Assembly: GCA_002633005.1 (NCBI GenBank)
Contig: NMRA01000114.1
Location: 529,871 to 588,017 of the forward strand
Source: Phoronis australis
Taxonomy: Eukaryota; Phoronida; Phoronidae
Length of the DNA stretch: 58,147 nt
Direction: 5' to 3'
A model generated the notes under the pieces. It did no database searches. It was not told the DNA's origin and saw only the letters and a list, made by a program, of their open reading frames with translations. This document shows positions 47,330-58,129 of this stretch, piece after piece (the stretch's first letter is position 1; each line of letters begins with the position of its first letter). The position numbers and the translations under genes were made by a program.

Positions 47330-47980
47330 AAACAGGGAAGTCATGGCAATCATATTCGTCCATGCCAAGAATTGCAAAATCCAACTGCTGCCTGCTGGTT
47401 TGGTAATTGGCCCAATTATGTTTTTTATAAAAAAATAATTGTAGGCGGTCTGAAACACGCTGTACCAGACGTGCGCAGGCCTCGCATGTGGGCCCATTGC
47501 ACTAGTCACCTGGAACTATTTTATGCTTTATTAATATATAGTTAAAACTGAGTTGAAGAGCTAGAAACCTGACTCAAGGTCAGCAGTTTGGCCCAGTGGG
47601 ACTCGAACCCATGACCTCGAGTACAGAAGGCGACCCACTTATGTTGCACACCGAACAGAATTAATGAAAGGCAACATTGTTCAAAAGTTTTAGGCTGTAA
47701 AAGTCACATTTCTTATCCAATCTTCAAAATTCAAAAACCTACCCACATGTACTTTTCTCAAACTATTCTCAAACTATTTAAAAACTATCAAAATGAAAAT
47801 TTAAAAAAAAAGTTTTGTTGCCCCCAGTGTATTTATGATGGGTCTGATTATCTAGACAATGATACCATCAGCAGCCTGTGGTGTCGACAGGTGATTAATT
47901 GCCTACAACAACATGGGACCATAGCAGCAGATTTTCGAGGTACGCAAATCGGTCGAGTTGCCCAAGTTTGACCCAGGCAG
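47330..47980 (-). repeat. Diverged partial duplicate of the small-protein exon and its upstream region
   Basis: Matches 27540-27990: CCAAGAATT, AAAATCCAACTGCTG, GGTAATTGG, then AAAGTCACA, TTCAAAATTCAAAAACCTA and CGAGTTGCC in the same order. The exon-like part (47374-47420) keeps the frame ANYQTSRQQLDF with TGG in front, but its donor site is lost. It is probably a dead copy. Confidence 0.55.
47575..47645 (-). repeat. tRNA-like relic (B box), possible SINE piece
   Basis: On the minus strand the sequence GGTCATGGGTTCGAGTCCCA forms a tRNA T-arm with a good B box and is followed by CTGGGCC. The 5' half does not complete a cloverleaf. It is therefore not called as a tRNA gene. Confidence 0.4.
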
Positions 47981-49427
47981 TTATGGTGTCAACGTAACAT
48001 TCTTTTCACGCCAAAATTGGTCAGATTTTACGGTTTTTCCTCTAATTCAACACGACACCCGTGCCATTCTATTACTTCAGTAACGACTATTTCGCAGGTG
48101 TTCACAGGTACGCAAGATAAGGAGCTTACGTCACATGAATCACTAGCCCTTCACTCGTGTAATTTATTTTGAATGATCCTACCAAACTTGCAAGGAGCTC
48201 GCTCATTTTTTGTTTTCACTGTATAAACCATCATTTAACACATCACTGTGCCTAAACGTTTGTTAAGTCATTCATTCATTCACAAATTTAACAAATTTTT
48301 GTAATCAGTCTTTATTTACCTATCAATACATCATTAAAATAAATGGTAGAGCACCTCTTTACTTGTATAGCGCACCATATGATCGACAAGTGAAATTCTA
48401 TTTTATCAAAATTTCCCGACTTTGTCAAATTTCTCCACCAAAATAAAGATTAAAAACAGTTCAGTCTGATATACGATATTACCATTACGGTTTTGTGCAA
48501 TGCAGATGTCACCAAACAAAACTTGACAAAACTTGACAAAGTTTCCGTAATTTACATAAAAAGCAATCAGACTTTGAAAATGAAACTGGATAATTCAGGA
48601 ACTGTTTCAAGTGGGCAATAAATGGACAATTACCTTAAATTTCATTCCAGTAATGATCTTCACAAAGCCAGACAGCGCTAACATTAATCACCAGCAGATA
48701 GCAATAAATGGCGTGAAAGTAAACACACCAATCAAACATATCAATTTGTAATTGACAATGAATATGGTGGTATCATTACCTGTTGATGACATCAGGGTTG
48801 ATGTCCCTTAGAAGGTAATTATTTATTGTAAAATTTCACCACTTTCAAAAAAACTAGTTACCGCAATTGTTGACTTTTCGATTTTTCAGTGACTTCAAAC
48901 ATTGTTAAATTGTACCTTTAATAATTCTTCAATTTGAGACAAAAATTGCTATCTGCTGGTGATTATTGTTAGCACTGTCTGGCTTTGTGAAGATCATTAC
49001 TGGAATGAAATTTAAGGTAATAATCCAGTTCCATTTTCAAAGTCTGATTGCTTTTTATGTAAATTACGGAAACTTTGTCAGTTTTGTCAAGTTTTGTTTG
49101 GTGACATCTGCATTGCACAAAACCGTAATGGTAATACCGTATATCAGACTGAACTGTTTTTAATCTTTATTTTGGTGGAGAAATTTGACAAAGTCGGGAA
49201 ATTTTGATAAAATAGAATAGTTTGGTAGGATCATTCAAAATAAATTACATGAGTGAAGGGCTAGTGATTCATGTGACGTAAGCTCCTTATCTTGCGTACC
49301 TGTGAACACCTGCGAAATAGCCGTTACTGAAGTAATAGGATGGCACGGGTGTCATATTGAATTTGAGGGAAAACTGTAAAATCTGACCAATTTTGGCGTG
49401 AAAAGAATCCTACTTTGACACCATAAC
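47981..49427. repeat. Long inverted repeat, 1.45 kb
   Basis: The left arm (47981-48705) and right arm (48945-49427) are reverse complements at roughly 90-95 percent, around a centre of about 240 bp. The left arm has an extra 206 bp (about 48189-48394). The arms have no coding frame. The outer left end abuts the 47330-47980 duplicate. It could be a fold-back element or an inverted segmental duplication. Confidence 0.85.
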
Positions 49428-49443
49428 CGGAAGAATATCTAGC

Positions 49444-49488
49444 CTATGAAAATAGAAATGATTGCAATATTTCTATTTTCATAAGCTT
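49444..49488. repeat. Perfect 15-bp-arm hairpin
   Basis: TATGAAAATAGAAAT and its exact complement ATTTCTATTTTCATA, separated by a short loop. It lies 20 bp beyond the long inverted repeat and may be part of it or a tiny separate element. Confidence 0.7.
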
Positions 49489-49672
49489 ATCACATCATTG
49501 TAAATGCTCAAAATATTACCACATGTTGTTTGGTAATAGCACCGTACACTATACAAACCACACTAAAAGCAAAGTGAATTTTCCGGAAAAGTTACATTTG
49601 TTGAGGAATTTGACAAAATGAAATTTTCAATGCTTTTCTCACAAAAGATGCAACTATCTCAAAGTTGAATTA

Positions 49673-49891
49673 ATGAAACTATCACCAGTGCTACCTATTG
49701 AGCGTGTTTGTGATGATCTTCAAACAAGACTGACGTTTGGCGACCCAGAAAAGTGTAATACAGGCTCTGTGCACGTGGTCGATTTCATTTCAAAGTTATT
49801 GGAAAATTTTAATAATGTACTGTTCGATGAACAGGTCCTGTTTGGGATACAAAGGTTGACTACCTACATAGCAATAGAAATAAAGCTATAA
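49673..49891 (+). CDS. Short open frame of unknown function
   Basis: 72 residues from an ATG to TAA. The composition is balanced for coding (VHVVDFISKLLENFNNVLF, then DEQVLFGIQRLTTYIAIEI) and amphipathic helices are likely. I do not recognise a family. No clear splice sites tie it to other exons. It could be an exon of a larger gene, a relic or chance. Confidence 0.2.
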   Translation: MKLSPVLPIERVCDDLQTRLTFGDPEKCNTGSVHVVDFISKLLENFNNVLFDEQVLFGIQRLTTYIAIEIKL

Positions 49892-50330
49892 TTACACCAC
49901 CCATGCTATGGCCACAGACGGTGATACTACTCATTAAAAATACAAAGAATAATAGCAAATGCATGTATATATATCTATACTAGCCATTACCTGTGCTTTC
50001 GCACGGGGTAGCAGCTAGTGGGAAACGCCGAGGGGAAATAGCTACACCTAAGAGTGAACCGATCGAGTGTTCATCGCACTGAGAGACAGGAATAGTCCAT
50101 TTCTTGAAGAGACCGTGTTCAAAGCTTCAAGCACAATTTCCGTCACTTGTCAGATTTTAGTAGGCAATTAAGGTGTACGGCTGTGAAATTCTTCCCCTAG
50201 GCAGTACAAATTTCTTTCCAGACATTTGACCCTGCCGTAACACAAAGTACGGTAATCAGATATTCTTCAGTTTAAAGTGAAAACTAAGAATGCATTTCAA
50301 TATTGTATAGTTCACAAAGTATATAGATGT

Positions 50331-50490
50331 CAGTGGCGGATTTAGAGGGGGGCCAAGGGGGCAATGCCCCCATAAAATTCACCCAGCTTCCATTTGGCAG
50401 TTTGGGGGTGCGAATGTCTGAAGGGCAAAATTCTGGCTAATACTCTATTGGTGCCGTCCCCCCAACTCAAAATCCTAGATGCGCTCCTAG
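50331..50490. mobile_element. 160-bp MITE, family F
   Basis: The ends read CAGTGGCGGATTTAGAGGGG and, inward from the right, CTAGGAGCGCATCTAGGATT, a common MITE terminus in invertebrates. Runs of G and C adjoin both ends. The flanks ATGT (50327-50330 and 50491-50494) suggest a 4-bp target duplication. Confidence 0.7.
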
Positions 50491-51269
50491 ATGTATTTAC
50501 AAAAGTTGCATTAAAAATGAACATAGCCAGAAATGTAGAAAGCCAGCTAGATGTATGAAAACTGTCGTCAACATACAGCTAGGTAGCTCCGTTACACATC
50601 GAAATTTTACACAACCCAGGTGCTCAGCTTGTCACCTCGTTGTGAAACTTATAGAGCTAACAACCTGAAGGGGTGCATGCAGAATCTGGGAATGAATCGA
50701 CATTCACAGTGCCCGTTACAGCCGTTTATAGAAGTAAACGAAATCAAATAAACATTATTTTTCGTAATTCTCTGCCTTTTGTAACAAAGGAAAATCCTGC
50801 CGTCGTTTTGAAAACAGTGCAATCTCGTGACATGCGCACGTAAGCGTCATTTCCCAAAACTTTGCGATATCTCTCGAGAGTATTTTCTGAAATTATTTTT
50901 TTGGTATTGAAATAGTAAAAACCTGTAACGAAATGAAACCATTTCCGCTTGTTATGACATGTACGCAACCTACACAGTTGATTGAAGAACATGGAAATTG
51001 GCCTGACAGGTGACGCAGTGGCGCCCAAAGAGCGCATCGCAATTTTAGCAGCAGAATAACTGAAGAACGCCAATTTTCCAACACCGGGTCAATAATTTAG
51101 TGTACTCAAGGAAGAGTAAATGATACCTATTGCTTGTCAATCACAACGCTGCAAATTAATAGACATATTCTACTGTTAAAGTATATGTTTTATTTACTAC
51201 CACGTGTGCACCATCTGTTGGCCGCAACACGCATTGATATGCCACAGTCTCTAAGGGTGATTTAGTACC

Positions 51270-52060
51270 ATAAAAAGGCCATTAAATGGCACAGAATGTG
51301 TCAAAACCCATCTGAATTGAGAAGCTGGCGTTGTCTCTGTAATACACAACTATTTCATGAAAATAACCAAAGTAACTCCTACGATATAGAAGCAAAGGTA
51401 AAAACCAATTGACACTAGGGGGCACTGCTACAGTCCATTTGGTCTGACACTCATCATCATGTTGCCACCTCTAAAGGAGCCCCTCTGTCAAATTCCGCAA
51501 AGAACATTAGGAGGGTTAAGGACAAGCAGGGTAAAGAAGATACAGCCGTGGATGCAAAAAAACAAAATCCCCACAACGGGGAGTACCAGAGTGGTGAAAC
51601 CCTGTCCGAAAATCAACGTCAGCCGCAATCTCATGGTAAGGAAGACACCTGCTAATTTTTATGATGATTAATTGAGTGATTTTGCTGATAGAAAGGAAGA
51701 GGCCAAAAAATGACCCTGAAAATTTTTTAAAATGGCCACTAGGTGGCACACAAGCATCAAAGCCATCCAAAAATGGAAAGATGCTACCGTCTCTTTAATA
51801 GAAACCTACATGCCAAATTTCATGAAAATCTATCAAAGAATTACAAAGACACAGAGGAAACCCTAAAAAAATGAAATTGCTTGTAGGAAGCATAGTGATA
51901 GACAGCTTGGTCTAACATTTGTTATCATCCGTGGCCAGCTTCATAAGGAACACATGTGCCAAATCTCATAAAGATTCTGTGAGGGGTTTAGGAGATACAG
52001 CTGTGGATGATGGACGGCCAGACTGACATGCACCCACACATAAATATGAGGGTGCATGAA
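51270..52060 (-). mobile_element. Family E element, older copy in opposite orientation
   Basis: The reverse complement matches 30046-30877: the hairpin end (CATGCACCC, CATATTTATG, GGGTGCATG), TATCTCC phrases, and units of about 140 bp. Cores are at 51286, 51420 (CACTAGGGGGCACTGC), 51740 (GGCCACTAGGTGGCAC) and a worn one near 51883. Confidence 0.7.
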
Positions 52061-52077
52061 AAAGTTTGATTGTGGGA

Positions 52078-52960
52078 ACTTTTATTCGAGCTGGGAAGAG
52101 GTAAAGACATAAACGGCCTCCTAAGGTGTCTTTCTATCCACAGAAGATAGTAAAGCAACATGACTCTGATGGTTTAACCAGTGTGAGGCATAACTCATCA
52201 AAAAGCTTGTGTCGTATGAAGGACCTATGGGATAGCCACTTGTTGCAGTCCCGACGGAAGCCTGCACCAAACCGATTTGGCAGACTTCAATTTGGCACGA
52301 GTTGGTGAGCCAAACTGATGCCTGTGCCAAACTGAAGCTACTGTAAGTTCACAAATTACTGCCAGTGGTTTATGGATTTTTTAACACTTATCAGAACTGA
52401 AATTGACAACAATTAGTGATAAGTCATATGGATTAATCACACAGGGGAAATGTACTGAGAAACTATTATTTTGGTTCTGATAAGCGTTGAAAAATCCATA
52501 AACCATTGGTAGCTGCAATTTGGCGCAGGCATCAGTTTGGCTCATCAACTCGTGCCAAATCAGTTTGGCGTGGGCATCATTTTGGGTTACAATACCACTG
52601 TCTGTACATTGGCCAGTCGACACAGTGGTACTGTCTAAAAGGTAATTATAACAATGAAACTTACAGGTTTTAATGAGTGTGAAGCATAATTTGCCAAAAA
52701 GCTTCTGGGGTCAGCTAGAGACGGTGATCACTGATAGTGCTAGGCTACCACCGTACTAGACAATTACCATCGTCTCTATCCAGAGTAGACACGATGACGC
52801 TCCTATAGGGGCTTCATACGCTGGAAGCGTTTCGGCGAATTATGCCTCACACTGACTAAAAGATCAAAGTCACGTTGTTATAAATACCTTTTGCGCATAG
52901 AGGGACACCTTAGAGGTTGTTGTTGTTGTTTAATTCCTTCCAACTCGAACAAATACTCCC
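52078..52960. mobile_element. Fold-back element (family C ends) with a nested family A MITE
   Basis: Left arm 52078-52235 and right arm about 52795-52960 are inverted copies (GTGTGAGGCATAA, GGCCTCCTAAGGTGTC with its counterpart, TTCCAACTCGAACAAATACT). The family A MITE at 52241-52591 sits inside. An extra direct copy of the GAGTGTGAAGCATAA stretch is at about 52676-52715. The outer end is the family C repeat. Confidence 0.65.
52241..52591. mobile_element. Inverted-repeat MITE, family A copy 2
   Basis: 351 bp. The ends are TGTTGCAGTCCCGAC and TGTAACCCAAAATGATGCC (read inward), with the same internal GTTTATGGATTTTTTAACAC and ATCAGAACTGAAATTGACAA blocks as 8290-8678. No clear target duplication is seen. 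Confidence 0.78.
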
Positions 52961-53030
52961 GTTATCAAACTTTTTCTCCGAGCAGTCCTTCATTCAGTTC
53001 CCAAAATCGTGAACTCCCCATTTTTACACT
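52893..53030 (+). repeat. Dispersed repeat family C
   Basis: GAGGGACACCTTAGAGG through TTCAGTTCCCAAAATCGTGA. It is about 90 percent identical to the reverse complement of 57237-57360 and more distantly like the ALKBH7 3' UTR repeat. It overlaps the right arm of the fold-back element. Confidence 0.7.
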
Positions 53031-53496
53031 GCGCACGCTCTAATTTTTACCACGCCCACTAGGTGATATCATGTCATGAACTAAACCTTTTAAACAAGCC
53101 AAAGGTGAGAAATTGTTAGTATTTGATAAAGATAAATGCTGTTGATATGACATTTAGTCGTCTTTGTGCATATATTTGACATTTTAATGTTTAAAAAGTT
53201 TTAAGTTAGGTTCGGACGATTCGTTTTCCGAAGTTTATTTGTAACAGGTAACGGACAAGTTTCTAGTTTTATGCCCTTTATTCTGATGTATTGTTACTAA
53301 ACGTGTCTGTTCATTGTTAGTTTCGTTCAAAACATTATCTATCTGCCAATTGATAAATTAAAGTATGATCTCGTAGGAAATCAACTGAAGCATTTCATTG
53401 AGTGGTCTATAATTGACCAGTCTCACTTACGATTCCGTCCATTCGATCTCCCCATTGCCCGGTAGCTGCCCTAATCTTGCACTTTTCTACTTTTCA

Positions 53497-53705
53497 GACC
53501 TCTCCAGGCCCCCTGTTCCAACACCTCAGTGGATCACCGGTTACTCGTTCCTGCTTCAACTCCATCTCAACTAAAGTGATTTCCTTTGCAGGCCTCTACA
53601 CATAGCTTTCGCATTGGCGCGGCCACATCAGCGACCAGCCGTGGCGTCCCTGAATCGGTGATCCAGCGCATGGGGCGCTGGAAATCTGACGCATTAAAAA
53701 ACTAA
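53497..53705 (+). pseudogene. Tyrosine recombinase C-terminal fragment (DIRS/Ngaro-type), frameshifted
   Basis: One frame reads PLFQHLSGSPVTR and continues to KVISFAGLYT. After a one-base shift at about 53602 the other frame reads SFRIGAATSATSRGVPES, then VIQRMGRWKSDALKN and a stop. The GSPLTR-like block, the HxxR-type HSFRIGAA box and the GRWKSDA box are typical of recombinases carried by DIRS-like and Ngaro-like retroelements in animals. The fragment is dead here because of the shift. The downstream sequence has the repeats expected of such an element. A Crypton origin is less likely. Confidence 0.7.
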
Positions 53706-53754
53706 ATTCGCATGTCTGCTTTTTCCTCTTCCCTAGGCTTCCTCAACTCCTGGT

Positions 53755-53925
53755 GAGCCTGTTGTTGCAGCTCCCCATTTCTCTCACTTTGCTTTTCAGC
53801 CCCTCCACTGCACTGGGTCTGTGGTTTCAGCCCCCCACCAGGTCAGGTCTGTTGTTGAAGCCTACCTCCTCCCGTTCGCAGGTCTGTTGTTGCAGCCTGT
53901 GGCCAAAGGTCTGTAGTTGCAGGCT
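53755..53925 (+). repeat. Short repeats of GTCTGTTGTTGCAGCC
   Basis: Five or so spaced, imperfect copies of a CTGT-TGTTGCAG-CC motif. They lie between the recombinase fragment and the split direct repeats and are probably part of the same element. Confidence 0.6.
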
Positions 53926-54108
53926 TTCAATTTCTAGTCATTAGGTCTAGTTACCTTTACTTCCATTGTAGCATTTTTCTTCTCGGTTTTTTATATTCTA
54001 GTTTTTTTGTATCTTAGCATTTTGTGTTCTAGTTTTCAGGTATGCCGTTATTAGTACCCATATTTCTTCATAGTCTAACCTTGTTATTGCCCGGGTTATG
54101 CTTCCTCG

Positions 54109-54488
54109 GATGGGCGATGTCAGTATTCCCACACTGCTATTATGGTGTTTTTTTCCATGCCCATCTCGCAGAGTCTTATTTAGTTTTATCTAGTTACGTC
54201 ATAATAAATATAGGTTATTACATGGCGAAGTCGTTATCCCCCGTTATCTAGAGCCCGAGTGGATTTTGGAGAATTCTCCAAAATCCACGAGGGCTCTAGA
54301 TAAGGGGGATAACAACTGAGAACAAGTTTTGTGTTCATATTCTGTACTTTTTCTTTAGGCCCTTCAGGCAGTTCTTTTGTTTTGATTCCCTCTTTCAGGG
54401 CTATTCATTGTACACGCCGATGGGCGTTTTGTTCATGCCCATCTTGCAGAGTCTTGTTTAGTTCTTTCTATTTACGTCATAATAAATG
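54109..54488 (+). mobile_element. Split direct repeats of a tyrosine-recombinase retroelement
   Basis: The block GATGGGCG ... CATGCCCATCTCGCAGAGTC ... TTACGTCATAATAAAT at 54109-54210 recurs at 54419-54488 with a small internal deletion. Direct repeats after the recombinase frame match the B1-A2-B2 plan of Ngaro-type elements. The 81-bp palindrome lies between the copies. Confidence 0.5.
54233..54313. repeat. 81-bp near-perfect palindrome
   Basis: Arms of 41 and 40 bp meet at GAATTC with no loop (GTTATCCCCC, TCTAGAGCCC, GTGGATTTTGGAGAA and complements). There is one indel and about two mismatches. It would extrude or fold as a single hairpin. Confidence 0.9.
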
Positions 54489-55684
54489 ACATTATTCGCA
54501 ATCCTCCTCATGTTTTTTCTCTGCAACATAGCTTATGGCGTACCTGTCACAGTTCTTGCACACCAACGATAATACGGTGATACTGACTTACAAATTAAGA
54601 TACACGTTAAAACAACTCAGTTCAGTATTAACATTGACAATAAGAGATGTTGCATGACTTCCAACAAACCTTTTAAAAAGCCAAAAGGCCTCCTAAGCAC
54701 ATTGAAATACGGAGGCGTAACCCTAGAGACAGCCTTGCGCGAAAACTTAATAGGTATATTTGCTTCCCCCGCTAAAGACAAAAAAAGTCGGTTTGTGAGA
54801 AAGCGCTGTGTTATACTTGTTTTTCTTGTCTCGGGGGAATTGTTAAAGCTCAAATAAAGCTTAAAGAGCATCTCTTTGAAAAGGCAAAGGATGATAGAAT
54901 GGAAGAATGAAAAGAAAACAGAAATCAGACGATGATCTACCGGCAAGAAAAAAAAGAAAGGCACTTTTATGAAAAGTTGTTTGTTTTCTGTAAGCTTCAC
55001 TACAAGTTTCGTGTTAAATTACAGGCCACTGCATGAATTCCTGTTGAGGTATTTGGCCTGCCTCAAATGAGAATGAGACCGTGAGACCATGTTTAGGTGA
55101 ATAAACGCAATGCGCTAGATATTTTTACTGAAATGGGATCCAAAATTCCTGTGAATGGCAAGATTACAACCAAGCTGTTTCGCTATTTGTGAATGGCATT
55201 CGCGACAAAATATATAAGGTAAAGATCATGCGCGCACCCAGGAGGAAGGGAGGGGGGCCTCGAAGGAGACCCCCCATTTGGCGAAGTGGGCAAAAAGGTC
55301 CGCCTCACTAAAACAAGAAGTCCGTGAAAAACATGACAAAAGTCCCCTAAAAAGGCGAAAACGTACAATTCAGAGTTCAGAACGCGGTACCCACCCTGAT
55401 TTTTATTTAGTCCTCCTGCTTTTTTGTTAGTACAAGGTCCACATCGTCAGGCTGGGTGAACGCATGAACATTGAGCTCAAAATTCAGCTGTCCTGTCCGA
55501 ATTCGTAACTTATCCTTCAATGTCGTGTGAGCAGTGCCACTTGCCTGTTCTAAACGCCATCTTGTAATTTTGGATACCAACACCCATGGAAATTAAGTGA
55601 GGGCATTCAAAAGTTGCAAAAAGGAATTGAGAAAATTGCAATATACTAGTTGCCATAAGGGCGCTTTCTCTAACCAAGGATACA

Positions 55685-56008
55685 ATGCTCCAAATCATAA
55701 TGCATGAGATCAAGCAAGAAGTAAAGACCTTGCGAAAAGAAGCGATCCTTGCAAATGAAGACCTTGCACCTGATTCAATGACCAACTTTACTTGGGAACA
55801 GTTGGGTGTTTACAGCTCGAAACTGCCACCCCCATATTGTTACAAATATTCAGGACTGTGTCATATAGAAAACTTGAACCTTGGCCGCTGGTGCCCACCC
55901 CTGTTCTCCTTATGCTGCCTTCTGTACAATCGGGACAATCGTCGATCATTTAAGTTTTTGTCGAAATGGACCAGCCTACAGCTGTTCGTGCGCGGGCACA
56001 GCAACGTG
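55685..56008 (+). CDS. Candidate exon of a multicopy, transposon-like protein
   Basis: The frame from ATG 55685 encodes HEIKQEVKTLRKEAILANED, then NFTWEQLGVYSSKLPP and a hydrophobic block with NRDNRRSF and LFVRGHSNVV. It then meets a strong donor (GTG then GTGAGTAAA, exon end 56008). The order of motifs recalls an unnamed multicopy family in marine-animal genomes (FSWE... aP... LLkqR... GHxSKqV), as far as I remember. Several expected residues are missing, so it may be decayed. Function unknown. Confidence 0.3.
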
Positions 56009-56399
56009 GTGAGTAAACAGAAATTCTCCAATGTGATATTATTTTCAATTTTTTTCTGTAGAATTATCAAAAAATGTTTTTCGCATACATGATAAGCCTA
56101 ATTGAAAATTTCTATTAGGCCTAATGAGCATACCGGCGGACACCTCACTATTCTTGTGCTCCTTGGAAAAAGGACGCACACTTTTTCAAGACAATATATC
56201 CCTTCTTGAGATAAAAAATCTTAGCTGTAAAAAAATAAACCATTCTCATGTCAGCAGTTATTTCAGGACAAAACTAGTGTCATTAACTTTGACATCGGCA
56301 AAACCCTCCAATTGTTAAAAATTTGCTCCCAACTTAGCAGACGATGATCGCGTACCTGCAATTTAGTAGTAAATTGCCCGCAAAGACTCAGTCGCATGT

Positions 56400-56470
56400 T
56401 GAATCCTCACTCTTTCAGGAAACAAACACAGAACGACCTCACTCTTTTAGGAAACAAACGCAGAACCACT
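56400..56470. repeat. Short tandem repeat, about 38 bp x 2
   Basis: Two units of CCTCACTCTTT-AGGAAACAAAC-CAGAAC with three differences. Confidence 0.8.
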
Positions 56471-57013
56471 AATAGATACAGGGATAACGCAAAATCCGTG
56501 GCCCTTTTGTATAGTCCCTAATCTTAAAAATTAGCCTTTTTCATTTTCTAAAACACTCACTGACGAACACATATCATGATCCATGATACTATTCAAACCA
56601 TACTTCTGGTAGACATAAAACACATGAAAGCTACTTAGATCACACGAGTATTAGCGAGGCATCGGTGTACCAGATACGAGACCAGTGACTTTACACGCGT
56701 TACTACGGCTGTGGAAAATCTGATTTAGTATTTGACGGTCACTTGATAGTTAGGTATGTGTATCCAATTCAGAAAATCAGCTATGTATTAGCATCACTGT
56801 TTCATGCCTTACTGAACACATTGGCGGATTTGGGGTTACTTTAGTGCAACAACAATTTTCGAAGAACAGTATGTCAACGTCGTTTAATCTGCCCTTGCAT
56901 AAATAACGTTCATATATGTACCGAACAGAGATCGTTCTTAATTAAGGGATAACAAAACCGGTACAATCACCCCGAAATTTCTCTAGCCTTCGCCAAAATT
57001 AATTGTTCTTTTA

Positions 57014-57080
57014 TGGGCGGCGCAGCACTAAAAAAAGTGAGGGGGCTATAGCCCCACCAGCCCCCTATGGTGCGTCGCCC
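57014..57080. repeat. Small inverted repeat with GC-rich arms
   Basis: GGGCGGCGCAGCAC at the left and, read inward from the right, GTGGGCGACGCACC, with GAGGGGGCTATAGCCCC in the middle. It looks like a very short MITE, 67 bp. Confidence 0.5.
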
Positions 57081-57236
57081 ACGTCTTAACAACACTTTCA
57101 AATGTATGACTGGTTCCTGGCAGCACGCAGTGTGTGGGGACTTCAGCTGTCAAAGTTCGCCGGTAGGACCGCAATTTCTGACCTTTCGCCTCTTTAAAGA
57201 ATGGGGTCATACCTCTTGGCATGCGCAGAGTGAAAA

Positions 57237-57360
57237 TGGTGAGTTCACGATTTTGGGAACTGAATGAGGGACTGCTCAAAGAAAAAGTTAGATAAAGGGA
57301 GTATTTGTTCCAGTTGGAAGGAATTAAACACATTGACAACCTCCTAAGGTATCCCTCTAA
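57237..57360 (-). repeat. Dispersed repeat family C, reverse copy
   Basis: The reverse complement is about 90 percent identical to 52893-53030 (TTTAATTCCTTCCAACTGGA, then ACAAATACTCCC). Confidence 0.7.
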
Positions 57361-58046
57361 TAGTCGGTGGGCCAAATCTCATAGCGTTCACCCTTGTGAG
57401 TACTTTGGGGGGGCAACCTAGTTTTTTCTATGTGGCTAGATAATATAACTAAAAATCAAATTCCAAAAAGTTCCCACGTCTACACTTGCACATTTTTTTA
57501 AAAAAAGGTGTTTTTGTTGCACAAAATATGATACATATTCCTGCCACTTGATGGCGCTTTTCTAGTGAATTGACCAATCAGAGAGCCAGATTGTATTGTT
57601 GTGCTTAGTTACTTCAATATGGCTGCTCCCATGGAATGTGATGTCTGTATAATTCAAGGTTTATCAAACAGCACAAAATTGTGATGTCAGAGCCTAAAGA
57701 AGCTTAGGAAAGCTTCCTGACGAAAGCTGATTGACTGTGGAACTCTGTAGATCAGTAGATCAAAAAGAAGAAGAGGTGTCACAAACGTTTGTGCAGAAAA
57801 CAGCTGCATGCCCTGGTAGCCTACACAGTATACTGCTGAGTGCTATAGACTAGAATACCAAGTGTCAGACCAGAAAATTGAAAGGACATAGAACGGCATA
57901 GCAACGTTTCAAGGCACCAACAGTAGTACTAAAGCTGAAGTTGCTGAAAGTGATACAGATGTTATCCAAGATTTCCCAAGAAAATCAATCACTTCCAAAA
58001 TCTGAAACACCCAATTAACCTGAACAAGATAGGAACATTCTGAAAC

Positions 58047-58129
58047 ATGAGTGCATCATTTGTTAGCAGGAAAAGTACATTATGGGCCACATTTCAAGAA
58101 AGAGAAAGAAGTATAGCTTTCAAAAACAG
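58047..58129 (+). CDS. Possible first coding exon of a gene running off the right edge
   Basis: ATG at 58047 opens MSASFVSRKSTLWATFQERE and continues RSIAFKNR to a donor (ACAG then GTACGT). A CCAAT-type motif (CCAATCAGAG) lies upstream at 57574. 27 codons are too few to identify a family; the call rests on the start, frame and donor only. Confidence 0.2.

Noticed and set aside
47575-47645. A tRNA gene on the minus strand
   Set aside because: The T-arm and B box are good, but the 5' acceptor strand, D-arm and anticodon arm cannot be paired; more like a SINE or relic.
57046-57375. 109-residue minus-strand frame
   Set aside because: It overlaps dispersed repeat family C and a small inverted repeat; composition shows no protein family.
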